NCBI GenBank assembly: GCA_947646585.1
Contig: CANSHD010000002.1
Location: 1-64,000 of the forward strand
Direction of reading: 5' to 3'
Length of the DNA: 64,000 bases
Origin: an uncultured Alphaproteobacteria bacterium
Lineage (GTDB): Bacteria; Pseudomonadota; Alphaproteobacteria; Rs-D84
Shown here: piece after piece, positions 59,856 through 64,000 of the stretch
Position numbering within the stretch: the first letter of the stretch is position 1
How the letters are laid out: each line of letters begins with the position of its first letter
The notes under the pieces: model-generated
What the model saw: the letters and a program-made list of their open reading frames with translations, nothing else
What the model was told of the DNA's origin: nothing
The model's database searches: none
Program-made: the position numbers and the translations under genes

Positions 59856-60335
59856 TTATTTTTTGTAATAGCTTTTGTCGGAGCATGAAAATGTTCCGGT
59901 TTCGTCTTTTATTTCGGTGCCGGCCGGTATATAGCATTCGGTGATGTCCACGGCGCCGGGGGCGTCGGTTGTGCCATATATTCCGCCGGATGCGGGGCAT
60001 CGCGTGCATGTCGGAATTGATGAGTCTCTATTTCCGTAATATCCTTTTGGACACGCGTTGTAAGTGATTGTGTCACAATCGCAATCAAGAAAGCCAAGAC
60101 TGCTTTCCGGGCATTTCAATACCAGTGTTTGTTCGGTTACCGTTACGTATCCGCTGTGTTCGGAATAGGTTTTTGTGTTCGGACAGTTGTTGCATGCGGC
60201 GGCGCACTCGCTAAGCTCTGTGCCGTATCCGTTCGGACATGTAATGTTGGTGCATTTCTTGGTGCCCAGTGCGTATGCCGCGCCGATATGTGCGGATAAT
60301 ATTATAATTCCGCCGACCAGAATGTATTTTTTCAT
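59856..60335 (-). CDS. Small secreted Cys-rich protein (paralog of 62622-63227)
   Basis: Signal peptide; CTRCPASGGIYGTTDAPGAVDITECYIPAGTEIKDETGTFSCSDKSYYKK. Confidence 0.72.
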   Translation of the reverse strand: MKKYILVGGIIILSAHIGAAYALGTKKCTNITCPNGYGTELSECAAACNNCPNTKTYSEHSGYVTVTEQTLVLKCPESSLGFLDCDCDTITYNACPKGYYGNRDSSIPTCTRCPASGGIYGTTDAPGAVDITECYIPAGTEIKDETGTFSCSDKSYYKK

Positions 60336-60366
60336 GATTTCCCCTTTTTGTTTTTTGAGGCATGAA

Positions 60367-60634
60367 TAAAACCGCCAAAATCTGGCGGTCGGGGACTAGA
60401 AAAATCATAATACTGAATGACCTTGCCGGCCTTTACGCGTGTGCGCTGTGGTATAGCCGACAAATCCCCGGCCTGCTTCGGTACGGTCGGGATTGGCGAA
60501 CGTGATGACACGCCCGCGTTTGCGGATTTCAATGCGCGGTTGCGCATCGCAGTATTACGGGATTTTCTAGGTCCCCGAACCAACATGCCTATTGATTCAA
60601 TCAAAAGTATAATTCATAGTCGAATTAAACGCAA
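60367..60634 (-). ncRNA. Family II long structured leader, copy 1
   Basis: Minus-strand TTGCGT(60629-60634)-17-TATACT(60606-60611). 5' hairpin TTGATTgaATCAA. Long P1 between 60550-60576 and 60391-60415. Terminator ACCGCCagattttGGCGGTTTTA; gene starts 36 nt downstream. Confidence 0.7.
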
Positions 60635-60732
60635 TATTTTTAACACGAGCCTGTATGTTATGTGTTTTTTCTGCTTTACTCATTGCGTTAAAAATCGTAT
60701 AATAAAGACAATAATATACAAAGGAAACGGGG

Positions 60733-62292
60733 ATGAAAAACAAATCTGTTGTATCAACGTGGATTATCGCGCGTATGATGGCACTGGCGTCTGTTGCAAT
60801 GCTGGGGGCGTGCGCGGGTACGCGTGGCGGTGATGACGGCCAGTATGCTCAGGCGGCGACACCAACCGTTGATTATGTTGAATCTTTGGATGTTTATTCC
60901 GCCCCGCACAAGGATTCTTTTTTAAACCAGTTGGCGATGAATTATCGCTCTTATGCGATTTATAACGCGCGTACCAGCGGATATGCCGACATGGGCGAAC
61001 TGTTCGCGCAAAAGGCGGTCGCCGCATTCTCGGGCGAATTGCCGTTCCCGGAAACTCTGTCAAACTGGCCGGTTGAAGATGAACAGACCGCGTTTGAGTT
61101 AAGCACGGCTTATAACGATTTGATGAACGAATTGAAAAACGACGCCAGCGAGAATAACCCGGAACTGGCGGCGGAGGCTCAGGCAAAATTCGACTGCTGG
61201 CTGTCGGCAGAGGCGTCCGGCCAGAAATCCACGGCACGTGAATGCCGTACTCGTTTCAATAAGACCATGACCGCATTGCGCGACTGCCGCGGCGGCAAGA
61301 TTGTAAATCGCCAGCCGGCGACAAAGACTGTGACGGCGACCGAAACAATTGCGGTTGAGACGACAACGCGTCGCGCGGATGCACAGACTTATTATCCGGA
61401 AACACGCAATATGGGCGCGATGACTGGGGCCGGTCGCACACGCGAAGGCGTCATTATCGTGAACAATGTGAACGTGCCGGAACATTTAATCAATCCGGTG
61501 CCGGTTCAGCCGATGGTCTTTAACCAGAATATTTACGGCGGCGACAAGTCGATGAGCAACAGCTTGAACAACAACGGCAACGACAGCAGCACGAACGAAT
61601 ATTCGCGCACGGATGCCAGCGGCGGCGCATATGTCACAGAAGACCGCCAGCAGAGCGCGTCCGGTTCTGTCAATACGCCGGCCGAAGAGATTCCGATGGT
61701 CGGCGACGAGCTGGTCAGCCGTGACGAATTTATCAACATGATGATGGCGATGCGTGCGGAACTGCAGGCGATAAACGCCCGTCTGGACAAGATTCAGGCC
61801 GCCCAGAATGACAAAACCATGATAAAGGTTCAGCAGATTCCGCTGGAACCGTCCCAGCATATAATGGAAGAGGTCTTTGAAATTCATTTCGATTTCAACA
61901 AGGCGACCATAAAGCCGGAGTATCAGGAATTGATTCAAAAGCTGGCCGGGGCGACGCAGGCGAACAAGAACATAAAGGTTTCCGTCGTCGGTCATACGGA
62001 TACGTCGGGTTCCAAGGATTATAATTATTCTTTGGGCGGACGCCGTGCAGAGGCGGTTCAGAACATGCTGATTAAGTACGGCATCCCGGCTAGCCAGATT
62101 GTCGCCGTTTCCGCGGGCGAGGAAGATTTGGCCGTGCCGACACCGGATGGCACCCCGAATGCGCAAAATCGTCGTGTTCGCGTTGTAAAAGAGGTTTATT
62201 CCGAGGATAAACAGCAGTCGGCCGCCCCCGTCGCCATCGAGGTGACCGAGGTTTCCGCCGCCGAATGCGGAATGTACGGTTGCGACCAGTAA
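60733..62292 (+). CDS. Lipoprotein with C-terminal OmpA-like peptidoglycan-binding domain
   Basis: ASVAMLGACAGTRGG lipobox; IHFDFNKATIKPEYQELIQKLA; VVGHTDTSGSKDYNYSLGGRRAEAVQNML. Confidence 0.82.
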   Translation: MKNKSVVSTWIIARMMALASVAMLGACAGTRGGDDGQYAQAATPTVDYVESLDVYSAPHKDSFLNQLAMNYRSYAIYNARTSGYADMGELFAQKAVAAFSGELPFPETLSNWPVEDEQTAFELSTAYNDLMNELKNDASENNPELAAEAQAKFDCWLSAEASGQKSTARECRTRFNKTMTALRDCRGGKIVNRQPATKTVTATETIAVETTTRRADAQTYYPETRNMGAMTGAGRTREGVIIVNNVNVPEHLINPVPVQPMVFNQNIYGGDKSMSNSLNNNGNDSSTNEYSRTDASGGAYVTEDRQQSASGSVNTPAEEIPMVGDELVSRDEFINMMMAMRAELQAINARLDKIQAAQNDKTMIKVQQIPLEPSQHIMEEVFEIHFDFNKATIKPEYQELIQKLAGATQANKNIKVSVVGHTDTSGSKDYNYSLGGRRAEAVQNMLIKYGIPASQIVAVSAGEEDLAVPTPDGTPNAQNRRVRVVKEVYSEDKQQSAAPVAIEVTEVSAAECGMYGCDQ

Positions 62293-62343
62293 TTTGTATC
62301 GCCGGAATTGTTAAAAATTAACGGCCTGCGTACAATAATACTT

Positions 62344-62368
62344 GACAAAAAATATTTGTTGGTATAAT
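62344..62368 (+). promoter_or_regulatory. Sigma70-like promoter
   Basis: TTGACA-15-TATAAT upstream of a 54-aa ORF. Confidence 0.5.
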
Positions 62369-62410
62369 CTGGGCGTGTCAGAGAGATGTTTTTTGAAAGA
62401 GGCATTGAAA

Positions 62411-62575
62411 ATGACTGATAAGGTAAATGTATTTAACAAAGCTGGCGCCGCGATGCAAAGTGCGGCCGGTTATCGCCGGGGAATGGCCCGCGTATATGAC
62501 CTGGCCAAGGCTTTTAAACCGTATGGTATAACGTTTGATGGTTCGGACGGATTTCCGGGTCAGAACGAAAAATAA
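62411..62575 (+). CDS. Small (54 aa) hypothetical protein
   Basis: GAAAGAGG-like RBS, ATG 62411, strong promoter upstream. Confidence 0.5.
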   Translation: MTDKVNVFNKAGAAMQSAAGYRRGMARVYDLAKAFKPYGITFDGSDGFPGQNEK

Positions 62576-62621
62576 ACATCTTGTTCAATTTTTCTGCATG
62601 GGGCGTTTCGCCCCATGTGTT

Positions 62622-63227
62622 TTATTTATTGTCGTGATAACTTTTTCCCGAACATGTAAACGTGCCGGTGGAATCACTCATAGGAGTATCGGCCGGCAGG
62701 TAACATTGAGTTTTTAGGGTACTGCCCGCGGCGTCGGTGGTGCCATATACGCCGCCTGACGACGGACAGCGTGTGCAGCCGGACGTACCGTTTGTGGAGC
62801 TGCCGAAATATCCTTTTGCACAGCGGTATTCCGTTCGTGTGCTTTTTGTTCCGTCGCAGTTGCATGTGGTAACGGTTCGCTTTTCGTATCCGGTGCTGTG
62901 GGCGCCCCATGCGCCGGTACTGCCGCTGCAGCTTTTGCATTTTTGATATACGCCGTTTATGCATCCGTATCCGACGGTTCCATAATTCCCCGAGTCCGTG
63001 CATTCGCAGTCAACCGTTATTGACGGCGTGCCCGTTTCATCGGTGTTATAGCAGTCGCATGAGGGCCCGGGACAGTGTCCGTATACTGTACCGTTTTGGT
63101 ATGTGCCGTCTGTCGGACATGTTCCGCCATTCGGATTGCATGTGCCAAAGCCCGGAATGGTTAATGCCGGGGCGGCGTACGGCATGATGACGAATGCCAG
63201 CGCCATACAGGTTAAATATTTCTTCAT
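62622..63227 (-). CDS. Small secreted Cys-rich protein (paralog of 59856-60335)
   Basis: Signal peptide; CTRCPSSGGVYGTTDAAGSTLKTQCYLPADTPMSDSTGTFTCSGKSYHDNK. Confidence 0.72.
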   Translation of the reverse strand: MKKYLTCMALAFVIMPYAAPALTIPGFGTCNPNGGTCPTDGTYQNGTVYGHCPGPSCDCYNTDETGTPSITVDCECTDSGNYGTVGYGCINGVYQKCKSCSGSTGAWGAHSTGYEKRTVTTCNCDGTKSTRTEYRCAKGYFGSSTNGTSGCTRCPSSGGVYGTTDAAGSTLKTQCYLPADTPMSDSTGTFTCSGKSYHDNK

Positions 63228-63254
63228 GATTTTTATCCCTTGTTTTTGTTAAAC

Positions 63255-63527
63255 AAAAACCACCAATATTTTTGGTGGCCGGGAAGTTCAAAAATCATAA
63301 ATCAAAATGACCCCGCGGCTTTTGGCGTGGCCTTATAACCGCGGCTTCCCGGCGACAAACCGGGATAAAACATGACATGCCACAAACGCATTTATGCGTG
63401 CGGTGCATGTTTTGTGTCGGATATCGGTACGATTTGCTCACACCGTTGATTTATGGGATTTTGAAGTCCCGAATCCACATCCCTGAGGATTCAAGGCCAG
63501 TATAGTATTGAGTTGCTTTAAAAACAA
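63255..63527 (-). ncRNA. Family II long structured leader, copy 2
   Basis: Minus-strand TTGTTT(63522-63527)-17-TATACT(63499-63504). P1 between 63446-63471 and ~63280-63305. Terminator ACCACCaaaaatattGGTGGTTTTTG; gene starts at 63227. Confidence 0.7.
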
Positions 63528-63547
63528 GGATAAAAAGGTGGCGCGGC

Positions 63548-64000
63548 TTACTTTACCACCATGAAACGCACCTCGGTTGCGGCGCCCATTTCATCAACCG
63601 CGCGCAGTACGTGCGCGCCGATTGCAATATCGCGGGCGAATGTTTCGCCGGGCATGCTGGTCCCGATGACATCGCCGTCCAGAAACCAGAATATTTTTGC
63701 GTCCGTCATGTCGGTAACGGCGCGGATTGATATTCGGGCGCTGTCGCGTGCGCTTAATACGACCGTGCGCGTGCCGTCGGCGGGGGAGGTTATAACCGGG
63801 GCGGTGCGCGCGTCGGACACCGTATCCAAATCGCACCCCGGCATATACGGCGGCGGTGTGTGACGGGTGACGCCGGCCCGGCGGAACATGTCAAGATACT
63901 CGGCATCCCAAAATTCATATACCGCCATATGGGTCGTTTCCGGATTGGCCGTGCATGCGCGCAGCCCTGTTTTGTTGTCAATCGGCACCGCGCGGTATAC
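63548..64000 (-). CDS. C-terminal part of penicillin-binding protein 1C-like protein, truncated by window edge
   Basis: Open frame to the window end; IDNKTGLRACTANPE..HMAVYEFWDAEYLDMFRRAG; ISPADG-type C-terminal domain. Confidence 0.65.
   Translation of the reverse strand, partial: VYRAVPIDNKTGLRACTANPETTHMAVYEFWDAEYLDMFRRAGVTRHTPPPYMPGCDLDTVSDARTAPVITSPADGTRTVVLSARDSARISIRAVTDMTDAKIFWFLDGDVIGTSMPGETFARDIAIGAHVLRAVDEMGAATEVRFMVVK

Overview
The window is about 64 kb of an alphaproteobacterial-type chromosome. Lineage is inferred from a CcrM-like GANTC methylase, a CarD regulator, rpsF-rpsR-rplI, lptBC, clpPX, pgk, tpiA, polA and similar genes; an uncultured host-associated lineage is plausible but unproven. 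The housekeeping backbone is interleaved with many secreted Cys-rich paralogs and surface proteins. I found no CRISPR array, prophage or transposase.

The most interesting content is non-coding. (1) Family I has eight copies of a ~170-nt structured RNA unit (A-D at 65-912, E-F at 10581-10997, G-H on the minus strand at 54855-55328). Each unit has a sigma70-like promoter (weaker for H), a short 5' hairpin, a long P1 stem and a crossing pseudoknot. The pseudoknot strands change between copies but stay complementary, and in A, B, D and F the 3' pseudoknot strand overlaps the 5' arm of an intrinsic terminator. Two of the arrays end immediately upstream of paralogous small HTH-like proteins. (2) Family II has two long terminator-ended leaders upstream of paralogous small Cys-rich secreted proteins. 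(3) Family III has two homologous leaders with a 24/26-nt identical box about 110 nt upstream of two other Cys-rich secreted proteins. (4) There is an isolated ~200-nt candidate ncRNA/leader at ~47963-48165. (5) A tRNA-Leu(AAG) gene has a perfect 17-bp inverted repeat that includes its own 5' end. All RNA structures were derived by eye and need computational and experimental checks.
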